From Lentilactobacillus fungorum (GTDB taxonomy: Bacteria; Bacillota; Bacilli; Lactobacillales; Lactobacillaceae), in contig NZ_BNJR01000019.1 in the NCBI RefSeq assembly GCF_016860605.1, positions 44,974-108,973 on the forward strand: a stretch of 64,000 nucleotides of DNA. Reading direction: 5' to 3'. The position numbers and the translations under genes are program-made. Below are positions 27,193-36,041 of the stretch, one piece after another; the first letter of the stretch is position 1; each line of letters starts with the position of its first letter. Under the pieces are notes generated by a model. That model did not search any database. It was not told where the DNA came from and was given only the letters and a program-made list of their open reading frames with translations.

Positions 27193-27343
27193 GAGGACGG
27201 CTGCGCCAGGCAGAAAGCTACACATAAGCACCTTGAACAAAAATTCCAAGCCCGGAAATTTCTGTTCAAGGAGCCTTATGTTCCGACGGCCGTGAAACGC
27301 CTAGCCTATCTGGCACTTCCTAAACGCTTTGCTCCGCTCACTT
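27193..27343 (-). repeat. Palindromic element P1 copy F, with an insertion
   Basis: Same orientation as copies C-E: starts GGACGGCTGCGCCAGGCAGAAAGC and ends ACGCTTTGCTCCGCTCACT, about 6 nt before the TTGGAGG ribosome binding site of the MFS gene. The core is again unique: CATAAGCACCTTGAACA against TGTTCAAGGAGCCTTATG. About 30 extra nt near 27284-27318 break the right arm, so this copy is longer than the others. A 67-codon frame through it is judged to be chance. Confidence 0.85.
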
Positions 27344-27361
27344 ACTCTTGGAGGCCTCACA

Positions 27362-28639
27362 ATGGATATTACAAATTACCAATCAGCTAATCAAATTATC
27401 AAAGACTTCTCAAGCAACCTAATCAGTGCATTTTCCGCTGACATGTTTTCGATGGCAATGGGGCTCATGTTACTCGACCAAACCGGGTTATCGTTGAGCT
27501 TCGGTCTGTCGCTGATTATGATGCCGCTTGTCAATTTAGTTGGGCTGATTCCGATTGGAAATTTGGTCGACAACTGGCCGCATAAGCCTTTATTGTTGGG
27601 CGGTATCTTGGTTCGCTTAGTAGCGCTTCTCATATATGCCGGGGTGATTAATCAGTTCGTGGGGATCCAAAAGATTGTGCCTACGCTGGCATTCTTGGCG
27701 GTAAATTATACGGTTCAAAGTGTGATGACTACTACCTACAACGCGTCAATTCACGAATTAGTCAATCCGGCCTACGTTCAAAGGTTGAGTTCGTTGACCC
27801 AGGCAGCGACGTCGTTTGCGACGATTTTTTCGCCAATTATCGCAACCTCCTTTTACTCGTTGTTAGGGTTTGATACCTTCATCTGGTTTTCGGTTGGGGC
27901 GAATGTGGTTGTCCTATTGATTCTATTATCAATGAAATTTCACGTCCAGCCACGATTTCAATCTAAGCATTCGAAAACCCAGTGGGCACTCTTTAAAGGC
28001 GGCCTTAAATATATTGACAGCAATCAATTTTTGAAATATGTGATGAGCGGTGGGGTTGTTTTAAACTTGATGGCGGCAGTTTTTAACGTTGGCATGCCCT
28101 TTATGGTGGTTCATCAGTTGCACGCTGGAAACGTGGTTTTAGGCGTTTTAAATTCAATGTATGCGTTAGGCGTCTTGATTGGTAATCTCATTATTAGCTG
28201 GCTGCCTAAATTTCAGCACTTGGCCAAAACACTGGCGTTCGCTTACATGGCTTTTAGTATGACCATTTTAGCGTTTGGCTTTGTTATGGTTCCAAACATT
28301 AGTTCATTAACGTTAAAGATCGCTGGTGGTGGCATTTTATTGCTGAGTGGCATGGCGCTGGCGTTTTTAAACACGCCGATGGGGATTTATATTCAACAGG
28401 CTGTACCAACTAGGTTGCTGGGGCGGGTTTCTGCGACCGTCATGACGATTAATATGGCGTCAGCACCGGTTGGAATCGTAATTTATAGCCTCATTTTTCA
28501 AGTTTATCCAAGCTGGCTGAATTTTCTTATCAGCGGAATTATTTTGCTGATCTTTACGATAATCTTGGGTAGATTGATGGTGGCCGAAGAAAATCGACGG
28601 CAGGTTCATTCAAATGCCATAGAAAATATCAAAAATTAA
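27362..28639 (+). CDS. MFS transporter (macrolide-efflux-like)
   Basis: 425 residues with about 12 hydrophobic segments, major facilitator superfamily. N-terminal DITNYQSANQIIKDFSSNLISAFSADMF and the conserved VDNWPHKPLLLGG loop resemble the MFS group annotated as macrolide or multidrug efflux in Firmicutes. The ATG at 27362 has TTGGAGG upstream; longer in-frame starts would run into the P1 palindrome and lack a ribosome binding site. Divergent from an Rgg-like regulator that may control it. The substrate is unknown. Confidence 0.88.
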   Translation: MDITNYQSANQIIKDFSSNLISAFSADMFSMAMGLMLLDQTGLSLSFGLSLIMMPLVNLVGLIPIGNLVDNWPHKPLLLGGILVRLVALLIYAGVINQFVGIQKIVPTLAFLAVNYTVQSVMTTTYNASIHELVNPAYVQRLSSLTQAATSFATIFSPIIATSFYSLLGFDTFIWFSVGANVVVLLILLSMKFHVQPRFQSKHSKTQWALFKGGLKYIDSNQFLKYVMSGGVVLNLMAAVFNVGMPFMVVHQLHAGNVVLGVLNSMYALGVLIGNLIISWLPKFQHLAKTLAFAYMAFSMTILAFGFVMVPNISSLTLKIAGGGILLLSGMALAFLNTPMGIYIQQAVPTRLLGRVSATVMTINMASAPVGIVIYSLIFQVYPSWLNFLISGIILLIFTIILGRLMVAEENRRQVHSNAIENIKN

Positions 28640-28646
28640 AAAAACG

Positions 28647-28836
28647 ATGAAACTGGGACAGAAGGCGTTTTGATCCCAGAGCATAACAAAAACCTCCAAC
28701 CACCCATAACTGGGAACGATTGGAGGCTTTTGTTGAGTGACAAAGATTGGCTATTTGTCATGGCTTTTTTCCAAATTCGAGTGGTGTCTAAGTTGTAATC
28801 ACGGGTGGAAATCAAGCTTTGCCCCACTTTGTCATC
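28647..28836. repeat. Palindromic element P2 copy I
   Basis: About 190 bp between the convergent MFS and def genes. The outer arms GATGAAACTGGGACAGAAGGC and GCTTTGCCCCACTTTGTCATC pair imperfectly. Inside are two copy-specific hairpins: AAAACCTCCAA/TTGGAGGCTTTT and TGACAAA/TTTGTCA. The right half contains AAGTTGTAATCACGGGTGG and GAAATCAAGCTTTG, shared with the other copies. It could also end transcription from both sides. Confidence 0.85.
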
Positions 28837-28859
28837 TTTTGCGACCGGCGTTTTTTAAC

Positions 28860-29426
28860 CTAATAAATGAAAATTTCATCGTCAGTTTTAGCAAACGGAT
28901 TATCTTGATTAATATGATCGTAAAATAAGACGCCGTGCAAATGGTCAATCTCGTGTTGGCAAACAATTGCCGGGTAATTTTTGAGCCGAATCTGATGTTG
29001 CTTGCCGTCAACGTCTGTATATCGCAAAGTAATCCGAGCTGCTCTTGGCACATATCCGGGGATATCCTTGTCAACTGACAGGCAGCCTTCACCCTCTGTG
29101 AGGGCCCCCCGCTGGACGGAATTTGAAATAATGACCGGGTTGATAATGACGTCCTTGAAAAGAGGCTTATCGCTTTCATCTTCGTCTTCATTTGGTACAA
29201 GTACAGAGGCCATCATTTTAGAAACGCCGACTTGAGGGGCTGCTAAGCCAACCCCTGCTCGTAATTGGTATTTTTCACAGAGCTCTGGGTTTTGGCTGAC
29301 TTCCAAATATTCCATGAGGTCGTGGGCCAATTGTTTATCTTCGTCGCTCAAAGGAAACTGAACTTTTTGAGCTTGCTTGCGGAGAACTGGATCCCCGTCT
29401 CGAACAATATCTTTCATTAAAAACAC
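28860..29426 (-). CDS. def: Peptide deformylase
   Basis: 188 residues; removes the formyl group from the N-terminal methionine of nascent proteins using an Fe/Zn centre. All three family motifs are visible: [17 protein letters not shown] (metal Cys) and QHEIDHLHG (two metal His plus the catalytic Glu). The start is the GTG at 29426, 7 nt after GGAGGT, rather than the ATG four codons later; this gives the usual (M)[16 protein letters not shown]-terminus. Divergent from pdhABCD, as in relatives. Confidence 0.95.
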   Translation of the reverse strand: MFLMKDIVRDGDPVLRKQAQKVQFPLSDEDKQLAHDLMEYLEVSQNPELCEKYQLRAGVGLAAPQVGVSKMMASVLVPNEDEDESDKPLFKDVIINPVIISNSVQRGALTEGEGCLSVDKDIPGYVPRAARITLRYTDVDGKQHQIRLKNYPAIVCQHEIDHLHGVLFYDHINQDNPFAKTDDEIFIY

Positions 29427-29513
29427 TTCAAAGACCTCCGAATAAGTTTTGAACTTTATACGCTAACAACCATTTTAGCGTAAATTTTGAAAAAAAACTA
29501 TCTTCAAATTGTT

Positions 29514-29529
29514 TTGTGAATTTTCACAA
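29514..29529. promoter_or_regulatory. Perfect palindrome upstream of def and pdhA, Rex-like
   Basis: TTGTGAATTTTCACAA is a perfect 16-bp palindrome between the divergent def and pdhA genes. It resembles the Rex redox-regulator site (TTGTGA-N6-TCACAA) but with a spacer of 4 instead of 6, so assignment to Rex is tentative. Confidence 0.45.
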
Positions 29530-29617
29530 GTCCCTACGCGCACAGCCGGTTTCGAATTGAGAACTTTTGGCGCGCTATAAACACGAAAGAAATCTTATTT
29601 CATAGCAATGAAAGGGC

Positions 29618-29646
29618 TTGCAAACGGTTGCGAAAAATGCTAAATT
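29618..29646 (+). promoter_or_regulatory. pdhA promoter with an overlapping cre-like operator
   Basis: -35 TTGCAA at 29618-29623, a 17-nt spacer, -10 TAAATT at 29641-29646. TTGCAAACGGTTGCGAA at 29618-29634 is near-palindromic with a central CG, like CcpA/LacI-family operators, and covers the -35 box. That suggests carbon catabolite control of pdh. The match to the CcpA cre consensus is imperfect. Confidence 0.55.
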
Positions 29647-29716
29647 TGAAGTGTGGTTTAGAGAGATTCGATTGTGCATCACAAGTTGAGCTTTACAGGA
29701 AAGGAAAGTGTTATCT

Positions 29717-30838
29717 ATGGCAGCAGAAGACAAGCACGTTGTTGATTTTGCCAAGATCAAATCAACGATGAGCGATCCTTATAAGAAACCAGTTCAAGTA
29801 ATTGATGAAAATGGCAAGATCGTTAACCAAGAATTGTTTGATCGCTTTAGTGATGATGACTTAGTAACTTTGATGGAAAAGATGGTTTGGGAACGTGCCT
29901 TGCATGAACAAACCATGAACTTCTCTCGCCAAGGTCGGTTAGGCTTTTATGCCCCAACATATGGTGAAGAAGCATCTGAAATGGGCATTGCTTATGCAAT
30001 GAAGAAACAGGATTACCTTTTCCCAGCTTACCGTGATTTACCACAATTAATTCAACATGGCGCAACTGTTAAGGAAGGCTATCTCTGGTCAAAGGGACAT
30101 TATCAATGCTACGACTATGTACGTGATGGTGTTCGGGCTTGGATTCCACAGATCATTATTGGTGCCCAATATGTTCAAGCTGCAGGTGCTGCACTGGGGA
30201 TTAAAAAGAATGGTGAAAAGGACACCGTTGCTTATACGTTTACTGGCGATGGCGGCACTTCACAGGGTGACTTTTATGAAGGCATCAACTTCGCCAGTTC
30301 ATTCCAAGCACCGGCCATTTTCTTCGTTCAAAATAATGGTTGGGCGATTTCAGTTCCTCGGAAAACCCAAACGGCAGCCGAAACCTTGGCTCAAAAAGGG
30401 GTGGCTTCAGGAGTTCCTGGAACCCAAGTTGATGGGATGGATATTTTGGCAACCTATCTAGTTGCCAAAGATGCTCGAGACTTTGTTGCGGCTGGCAATG
30501 GGCCGGCATTAGTTGAAACGCTGACTTACCGATTTGGTGCTCACAGTTCTGCAGGGGACGATCCAAGCCGTTACCGGACAAAGGAACAAGAAAAGCCATG
30601 GTTCGATCGGGATCCATTGATTCGACTCCGAAAAGTTTTGACGGATAAGAAGCTTTGGGATCAAGACAAAGAAGATAAATTAGTGGCTCAATACAAAGAT
30701 GAATTTAAGCAGGCAATGAAGGATGCCGAAGCCGCTCCTAAGCAAAAGATTAGTGATTTCTTGAAGCACACGTTTGAAGTACCAACTCCGGACGTAGCGG
30801 CTGACATCGAAAAATTCGAAGCAAAGGAGTCGAAATAA
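29717..30838 (+). CDS. pdhA: Pyruvate dehydrogenase E1 component, alpha subunit
   Basis: 373 residues; with PdhB forms the thiamine-diphosphate-dependent E1 that decarboxylates pyruvate and acetylates the lipoyl groups of E2. The TPP motif GDGGTSQGDFYEGINFAS...NNGWAIS is present, along with RQGRLGFYAPTYGEEAS and YRFGAHSSAGDDPSRYR. ATG 29717 is chosen with AGGAAAGG upstream; an in-frame GTG lies three codons earlier. First gene of pdhABCD, 2 nt from pdhB. In lactobacilli PDH is used under aerobic or respiratory conditions and for acetyl-CoA supply. Confidence 0.96.
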   Translation: MAAEDKHVVDFAKIKSTMSDPYKKPVQVIDENGKIVNQELFDRFSDDDLVTLMEKMVWERALHEQTMNFSRQGRLGFYAPTYGEEASEMGIAYAMKKQDYLFPAYRDLPQLIQHGATVKEGYLWSKGHYQCYDYVRDGVRAWIPQIIIGAQYVQAAGAALGIKKNGEKDTVAYTFTGDGGTSQGDFYEGINFASSFQAPAIFFVQNNGWAISVPRKTQTAAETLAQKGVASGVPGTQVDGMDILATYLVAKDARDFVAAGNGPALVETLTYRFGAHSSAGDDPSRYRTKEQEKPWFDRDPLIRLRKVLTDKKLWDQDKEDKLVAQYKDEFKQAMKDAEAAPKQKISDFLKHTFEVPTPDVAADIEKFEAKESK

Positions 30839-30840
30839 TC

Positions 30841-31818
30841 ATGGCTAAATTAACGTATATCAAAGCAATTACTGACGGACTTGATCAGGTATTGCAAAAC
30901 GACGAAAAAACGCTGATTTTTGGTGAGGATGTCGGCAAAAACGGTGGCGTATTCAGAACAACCGAAGGCCTTCAGGACAAGTATGGCACCGATCGGGTAT
31001 TTGATACGCCTTTAGCTGAATCCGGTATTTTAGGGATGTCAATTGGGCTGTCATTAACGGGGTGGCGGCCAATTCCAGAAATTCAATTTATGGGATTTAC
31101 AATGGAAGCCGTTGACTCAATTGGCGGCCAGATGTCTCGAAACCGTTTCCGGATGTCCGGTGATGTTTCGATGCCGATTACAATTCGAACCCCATTTGGT
31201 GGTGGGACTCACACGGCCGAACTTCACGGCGACTCACTAGAAGGGTTGTTTATTGGTATTCCTGGACTGCGGGTTGTAACGCCTGCCAATCCATATGATG
31301 CCAAAGGAATGATTATTGCCGCCGTTGAAAACAACGATCCAGTTTTATTTATGGAGAACCTGAAGCTTTATCGTTCAATGAAGGCCGAAGTTCCCGAAGG
31401 TCACTATACCGTACCGCTAGATAAGGCCAACGTTGTTCGTGAGGGATCCGACATTACCGTAGTAGCTTACAGTGCAGAAGTGAATGAAGCACTCAAAGTA
31501 GCGGACAAGTTAGAAAAGGAAAATATTTCAGTTGAGGTTATTGATCTACGGTCATTGTCACCAATTGACGATGCAACCATTTTTGCTTCAATTGATAAGA
31601 CCCACAAAGTCGTAATTGCCCAAGAGGCGCAAAAGATGACCGGAGCTGGCGCAAAAGTGGCTTCAGATATTGCTGAAAAGGATATTATGTCACTGGATGC
31701 ACCAATTGGCCGAGTTTCTGCCCCAGACAGCATTTTCCCATTCGCAATGGCTGAAAATGATTGGTTACCGGATGCAGACGACATTGAAGAAAAAGTTCGC
31801 GAAATTTTAAACTACTAA
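30841..31818 (+). CDS. pdhB: Pyruvate dehydrogenase E1 component, beta subunit
   Basis: 325 residues of the transketolase-like beta chain, completing the TPP site of E1. Conserved segments: IFGEDVGKNGGVFRTTEGLQ, DTPLAESGILG with the catalytic Glu, PFGGGTHTAELHGDSLEG and a C-terminal VVIAQEAQKMTGAGA. The gene follows pdhA by 2 nt, and its ribosome binding site AAGGAG lies within the end of pdhA. Confidence 0.96.
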   Translation: MAKLTYIKAITDGLDQVLQNDEKTLIFGEDVGKNGGVFRTTEGLQDKYGTDRVFDTPLAESGILGMSIGLSLTGWRPIPEIQFMGFTMEAVDSIGGQMSRNRFRMSGDVSMPITIRTPFGGGTHTAELHGDSLEGLFIGIPGLRVVTPANPYDAKGMIIAAVENNDPVLFMENLKLYRSMKAEVPEGHYTVPLDKANVVREGSDITVVAYSAEVNEALKVADKLEKENISVEVIDLRSLSPIDDATIFASIDKTHKVVIAQEAQKMTGAGAKVASDIAEKDIMSLDAPIGRVSAPDSIFPFAMAENDWLPDADDIEEKVREILNY

Positions 31819-31854
31819 AGTATTGATTGTTCGAAAGAAAGGAAGTTAGATCCC

Positions 31855-33186
31855 ATGGCCTATAAGTTTAAACTACCAGAAATGGGAGAAGGAATTACGG
31901 AAGGCGAAATCGCGTCTTGGCTGGTTAAAGTCGGCGATCAAGTTAAGGAAGACGACCCGTTGGTTGAAATCCAAAACGATAAGTCTGTCCAAGAAATGCC
32001 ATCCCCAGTTGCTGGTACTGTTAAAAGTATTGATAAACAAGAGGGCGAAACCGCAGAAGTTGGCGACGTCTTAGTCACAATCGATGACGGTTCACCTGAT
32101 ACTGCTGATGAAGCTGCACCGGCAACACCAGCTAAGAGCGAGGAAGCGGCAGCCGCTCCGGCTGAACCTGCCGCATCAGCCGCTCCTGCTCCAGCACCAG
32201 CTGCCGAAGCAACGGTCACAGCACCGCCAGCCGCTTCAAATCCAAATGCGATTGTGAAGGCAATGCCATCAGTTCGCCAATATGCTCGGGATAAAGGTGT
32301 CGATATTACAGCTGTTCCGGCAACTGGCAATCATGGTCAGGTGACTAAAGCTGATATTGATAACTTCAATCCAGCAGCTGCACCTGCTGAGCAAGCCGCT
32401 AGCCAGCCAGCTGCACCGGCACCAACAACTCAAGCTAAAGCCAGTGGCCAGGCAATCAAACCATGGAAGTCCGGTCAACCTGATCTTGAGACCAGAGAAC
32501 CAATGTCCATGATGAGAAAGACAATTGCCAAGGCAATGCGGACTTCTAAGGATATTTCACCACACGTTACTTCCTTTGATGATGTTGAAGTAAGTGCGTT
32601 GATGGCTAACCGTAAGAAGTACAAGCAATTAGCTGCCGATCAAGACATTCATTTGACATTCCTGCCATACATTGTCAAAGCGTTAGTTGCTGTGATGAAG
32701 AAGTTCCCTGAATTTAATGCATCCATTGATGATAGTACGCAAGAAATCGTTTATAAGCATTATTACAATGTTGGTATTGCAACGAATACCGATCACGGTT
32801 TATACGTGCCAAATATCAAGAATGCTGATTCTAAGGGCATGTTTGAAATTGCCAAAGAAATCACTGAAAATACGCAAGCAGCCTACGATAACAAACTGAA
32901 GGCCGATACGATGCAAGGCGGCTCGATTACGATCAGTAACGTGGGTTCAATTGGCGGCGGCTGGTTTACGCCGGTTATCAACCAACCCGAAGTTGCAATT
33001 TTGGGAGTTGGTAAGATTGCCAAGGAACCATTCGTTGACGAAGATGGTGAAATTAAGGTTGGCAATATGATGAAGCTCTCGTTGAGTTATGATCACCGAC
33101 TCATTGATGGAGCCCTTGCTCAAAATGCCTTGAATTACATGAACCAGTTGCTTCATGATCCAGCTATGCTGTTGATGGAAGGATGA
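31855..33186 (+). CDS. pdhC: Dihydrolipoamide acetyltransferase E2
   Basis: 443 residues. One N-terminal lipoyl domain with the lipoylated lysine in [14 protein letters not shown] (about residue 43), an Ala/Pro-rich linker, a peripheral-subunit-binding domain ([15 protein letters not shown]...[10 protein letters not shown]), a second Ala/Pro linker and the catalytic acetyltransferase domain ending in [12 protein letters not shown] with the active-site His. It transfers acetyl groups to CoA and is the core of the complex. A single lipoyl domain is usual for Gram-positive E2. Preceded by AAAGGAAG; 36 nt after pdhB. Confidence 0.96.
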   Translation: MAYKFKLPEMGEGITEGEIASWLVKVGDQVKEDDPLVEIQNDKSVQEMPSPVAGTVKSIDKQEGETAEVGDVLVTIDDGSPDTADEAAPATPAKSEEAAAAPAEPAASAAPAPAPAAEATVTAPPAASNPNAIVKAMPSVRQYARDKGVDITAVPATGNHGQVTKADIDNFNPAAAPAEQAASQPAAPAPTTQAKASGQAIKPWKSGQPDLETREPMSMMRKTIAKAMRTSKDISPHVTSFDDVEVSALMANRKKYKQLAADQDIHLTFLPYIVKALVAVMKKFPEFNASIDDSTQEIVYKHYYNVGIATNTDHGLYVPNIKNADSKGMFEIAKEITENTQAAYDNKLKADTMQGGSITISNVGSIGGGWFTPVINQPEVAILGVGKIAKEPFVDEDGEIKVGNMMKLSLSYDHRLIDGALAQNALNYMNQLLHDPAMLLMEG

Positions 33187-33193
33187 TCGAATA

Positions 33194-34618
33194 ATGGCAG
33201 ATGTTGAAAAGAAAGAAACAGTGATTATTGGTGCTGGCCCTGGCGGCTACGTGGCAGCAATTCGTGCCTCTGAGTTAGGCCAAAAAGTAACTTTAATCGA
33301 AAAATCCGATAAACTCGGTGGGGTTTGTTTGAACGTTGGCTGTGTCCCGTCAAAAGCCTTGATCGCAGCCGGCCATCGCTTCAGGGAAGCAAACGATGCT
33401 GTCACTTATGGGATTACAACCCAACCGGCAACAATTGATTTCAAAAAAACTCAGGAGTGGAAGCAGAAAAAAGTCGTTGATCGAATGACCAATGGTGTAA
33501 AAATGCTCCTGAATAAGCATAAAGTTGATATTATCCAAGGCGAAGCAGTCTTAGATAGCGATACTCAGTTAAGGGTAATGCCGGTTGGCCCACAACAATT
33601 TATGAGCACAAACACGGGGACCACGATTCAATTTGACAACCTGATTCTTGCGACCGGTTCGCATCCGATTGAGATTCCTGGTTTTAAGTTTGAAGGCCGG
33701 GTAGTTGATTCAACTGGTGGGTTGAACTTGCCAGAAATTCCAAAAGAGTTTGTAGTCATCGGCGGCGGTTATGTTGGTACTGAACTGGCGGGTGCGTACG
33801 CTAATTTGGGTGCCCATGTAACGATCATCGAAGGCTTGGACTCTATCTTAAATGGTTTTTCAAAGGATATGGTTTCAGTCGTCTTGAAACAGCTGAAGAA
33901 AAAAGGCGTTGATGTGCATACCAGTGCCAAGGCCATTTCTTCAAGCCAAGATGATAGCAGCGTGACGGTTACCTACGAAGAAGACGGTAAACAAACAACG
34001 ATTAAAGCTGACTATTGTATGGTCACTGTTGGGCGGCGACCGAATACCGATGATCTTGGCCTTGAGTATACTAAGGTTAAATTAAATGATCACGGGATTG
34101 TTGAAACTGATGAACAGGGTAGAACGGATTCACCGCATATCTTCGCAGTCGGCGATATTGCTTCTGGCCCGGCGTTGGCGCACAAAGCCTTCTTCCAAGG
34201 AAAAGTTGCTGCCGGAGCAATTGCTGGCAAGCACACAGCCAATGATTACGTTGGGGTGCCGGCGGTTTGCTTCTCCGATCCGGAGTTGGCTGTTGTTGGT
34301 TTAACTCAAGCGCAAGCAAAGGATCAAGGCATTGAAGTCGCAACAGCAAAATTCCCATTTGCTGGTAATGCTCGGGCGGTTTCCTTGGATCAAGCAGACG
34401 GCTTTGTTCGCTTAATTTATACTAAAGATGATCAAACGATTCTCGGTGGCGAAGTCGTTGGCCCTGGCGCCAGTGATTTAGTTGCTGAATTGAGCTTGGC
34501 AGTCAATGGGCGGATGAATGTTGAAGACATTTCGTTGACAATTCATCCACACCCAACCTTGAGTGAGCCGGTTCAAGAGGCAGCCGATGTGGCGTTAGGC
34601 TTCCCAACCCATATCTAA
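33194..34618 (+). CDS. pdhD: Dihydrolipoamide dehydrogenase E3
   Basis: 474-residue FAD- and NAD-dependent disulfide oxidoreductase that reoxidises the lipoyl groups of E2. N-terminal FAD site IIGAGPGGYVAAIRASELG, redox disulfide GGVCLNVGCVPSK, NAD site VVIGGGYVGTELAGAYANLG, FAD site FAVGDIASGPALAHKA, and the C-terminal HPHPTLSE with the catalytic His. It follows pdhC by 7 nt and is the last gene before a strong terminator. Confidence 0.97.
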   Translation: MADVEKKETVIIGAGPGGYVAAIRASELGQKVTLIEKSDKLGGVCLNVGCVPSKALIAAGHRFREANDAVTYGITTQPATIDFKKTQEWKQKKVVDRMTNGVKMLLNKHKVDIIQGEAVLDSDTQLRVMPVGPQQFMSTNTGTTIQFDNLILATGSHPIEIPGFKFEGRVVDSTGGLNLPEIPKEFVVIGGGYVGTELAGAYANLGAHVTIIEGLDSILNGFSKDMVSVVLKQLKKKGVDVHTSAKAISSSQDDSSVTVTYEEDGKQTTIKADYCMVTVGRRPNTDDLGLEYTKVKLNDHGIVETDEQGRTDSPHIFAVGDIASGPALAHKAFFQGKVAAGAIAGKHTANDYVGVPAVCFSDPELAVVGLTQAQAKDQGIEVATAKFPFAGNARAVSLDQADGFVRLIYTKDDQTILGGEVVGPGASDLVAELSLAVNGRMNVEDISLTIHPHPTLSEPVQEAADVALGFPTHI

Positions 34619-34656
34619 ATTAAAGGTTTAGTTACAAAATTTTAGATAACTAAAAT

Positions 34657-34725
34657 AAGCGTTTGGAATTAAAAAGGGCTCGTATTACTGATGCCCGTTG
34701 GTAATTAATTTCCAAACGCTTTTTT
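34657..34725 (+). terminator. Terminator of the pdh operon
   Basis: AAGCGTTTGGAATTAA pairs with TTAATTTCCAAACGCTT (one bulged T) across a loop of about 32 nt that can itself fold, followed by a run of Ts. Confidence 0.85.
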
Positions 34726-34881
34726 GGTTGTCCATCAATTTGAGCAAAAATTAGCACTTTGAACACCCACTTTATGGCTCACTTTTGAAAAAGCAACGAC
34801 TTTTTGCGTTCCAATATTTCACAAACTTTCATTTTAATCTATAATATGGACAAGGGCTAATTAATGATCGGAGTTGATTTT

Positions 34882-35181
34882 ATGGCTGAAGGGTATGAAT
34901 ATCCGCTGATTGATGGGCTTAGCGTTGATGAGGTGATTGACGTTGTGGCTTTTTTTCAAAGCGTCGAAGCGGCCTATGAACAAGCTGGTGGCGTTGAAAA
35001 GACAACTTTTCTAGCAGCTTATACTAAATTCAGGCGGATTTTGCCAACTCAAATGGAACAAAAGCAACTTGAAAAGGAATTCTTGAAGCGATCTGGTTAT
35101 GATGCTTATGCGGTCATTAAAGCAGTTCAAAATTCGAATGCGAAAAAAGTAAGGATGGATCAATCAAAAAATGGACGTTAA
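34882..35181 (+). CDS. UPF0223 family protein
   Basis: 99 residues from ATG 34882, chosen because CGGAG lies upstream; an in-frame ATG at 34864 precedes that site. Recognised by YEYPLIDGLSVDEVIDVVAFFQSVEAAYE and YTKFRRILPTQMEQKQLEKEFLKRSGYDAYAV, the small helical UPF0223 family, whose function is unknown. It overlaps the inositol-phosphatase gene by 11 nt, an arrangement conserved between pdh and typA in lactobacilli. Confidence 0.88.
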   Translation: MAEGYEYPLIDGLSVDEVIDVVAFFQSVEAAYEQAGGVEKTTFLAAYTKFRRILPTQMEQKQLEKEFLKRSGYDAYAVIKAVQNSNAKKVRMDQSKNGR

Positions 35182-35950
35182 TGAAATTAAGCGGATTGAT
35201 AAAACCGTTAAAGGCTGGCTACGAGAATCACGGGATAATGTTTTACGAAAAATTGATACTCGATTGACGGTAAATACCAAATCTAGTCGAACCGATTTAG
35301 TGACGAACATCGACAAGCAAAATGAACAATTTATTGTGACTAAAATTCGTGAGTTTGATCCTGATGCTCGAATTCTTGGTGAAGAGGGCTCCGGTGATGA
35401 AGTAGATTCAGTCGCTGGCCATGTTTGGATTGTTGACCCAATTGATGGGACAATGAACTTTGTGAAGCAACGCAATCATTTTGCGATTATGATTGCGTTA
35501 TATATAGATGGTGCAGGTGTTCTGGGCTATATCTTAGATGTGATGGGTAATCACTTATTATCCGGTGGCCCGGCTTTAGGGGTCTTTGATAATGGCCAGC
35601 CACTTGAAAAAGCTGCTGATACGCCTTTGCGTGAAGGATTGGTTGGGTTAAGTGGGCCAATGGTACTCCATGATGACTATCATATGGTTAATATTGCTAA
35701 CCGTTCTTTAGGAATGCGAGTTTACGGCAGTGCAGGCATTGATATTATTTCCGTGTTACGAGGCGAACTGGTTGCTTATATTTCTTACCTTAAGCCGTGG
35801 GACTTTGGTGCTGGTAAGATCCTTTGCGAAACTGCTGGTTTAAAGGTAACAACAGTTGACGGCCAGCCCTTAGGTATGTTATCATCAACCACGGTTATGT
35901 TAGCAACACGAAAGGCACATCGAGACATTCTTACAATTGTAGGTCAATAG
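35171..35950 (+). CDS. Inositol monophosphatase family protein
   Basis: 259 residues. Metal-site motifs of the family: GEEGSGDE, WIVDPIDGTMNFVKQRNHFAI and KPWDFGAGKILCETAG. Such enzymes dephosphorylate inositol-1-phosphate, 3'(2')-phosphoadenosine phosphate or sugar bisphosphates; the substrate cannot be decided. The start overlaps the UPF0223 gene by 11 nt. A compact terminator follows. Confidence 0.9.
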   Translation: MDVNEIKRIDKTVKGWLRESRDNVLRKIDTRLTVNTKSSRTDLVTNIDKQNEQFIVTKIREFDPDARILGEEGSGDEVDSVAGHVWIVDPIDGTMNFVKQRNHFAIMIALYIDGAGVLGYILDVMGNHLLSGGPALGVFDNGQPLEKAADTPLREGLVGLSGPMVLHDDYHMVNIANRSLGMRVYGSAGIDIISVLRGELVAYISYLKPWDFGAGKILCETAGLKVTTVDGQPLGMLSSTTVMLATRKAHRDILTIVGQ

Positions 35951-35954
35951 TCAT

Positions 35955-35980
35955 ACTGTGACGGTTGTCACAGTTTTTTT
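35955..35980 (+). terminator. Rho-independent terminator
   Basis: CTGTGAC-GGTT-GTCACAG stem-loop with a perfect 7-bp stem, followed by seven Ts. Confidence 0.92.
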
Positions 35981-36041
35981 ATGCCAATATATCAAGGTGT
36001 GTTCATTCGGTAATGATTTAAAATGAAGGGAAGCAAACGAC

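Noticed and set aside
27187..27390. 67-codon frame through P1 copy F into the MFS start
   Set aside because: It overlaps the MFS gene in another frame and consists of repeat sequence.
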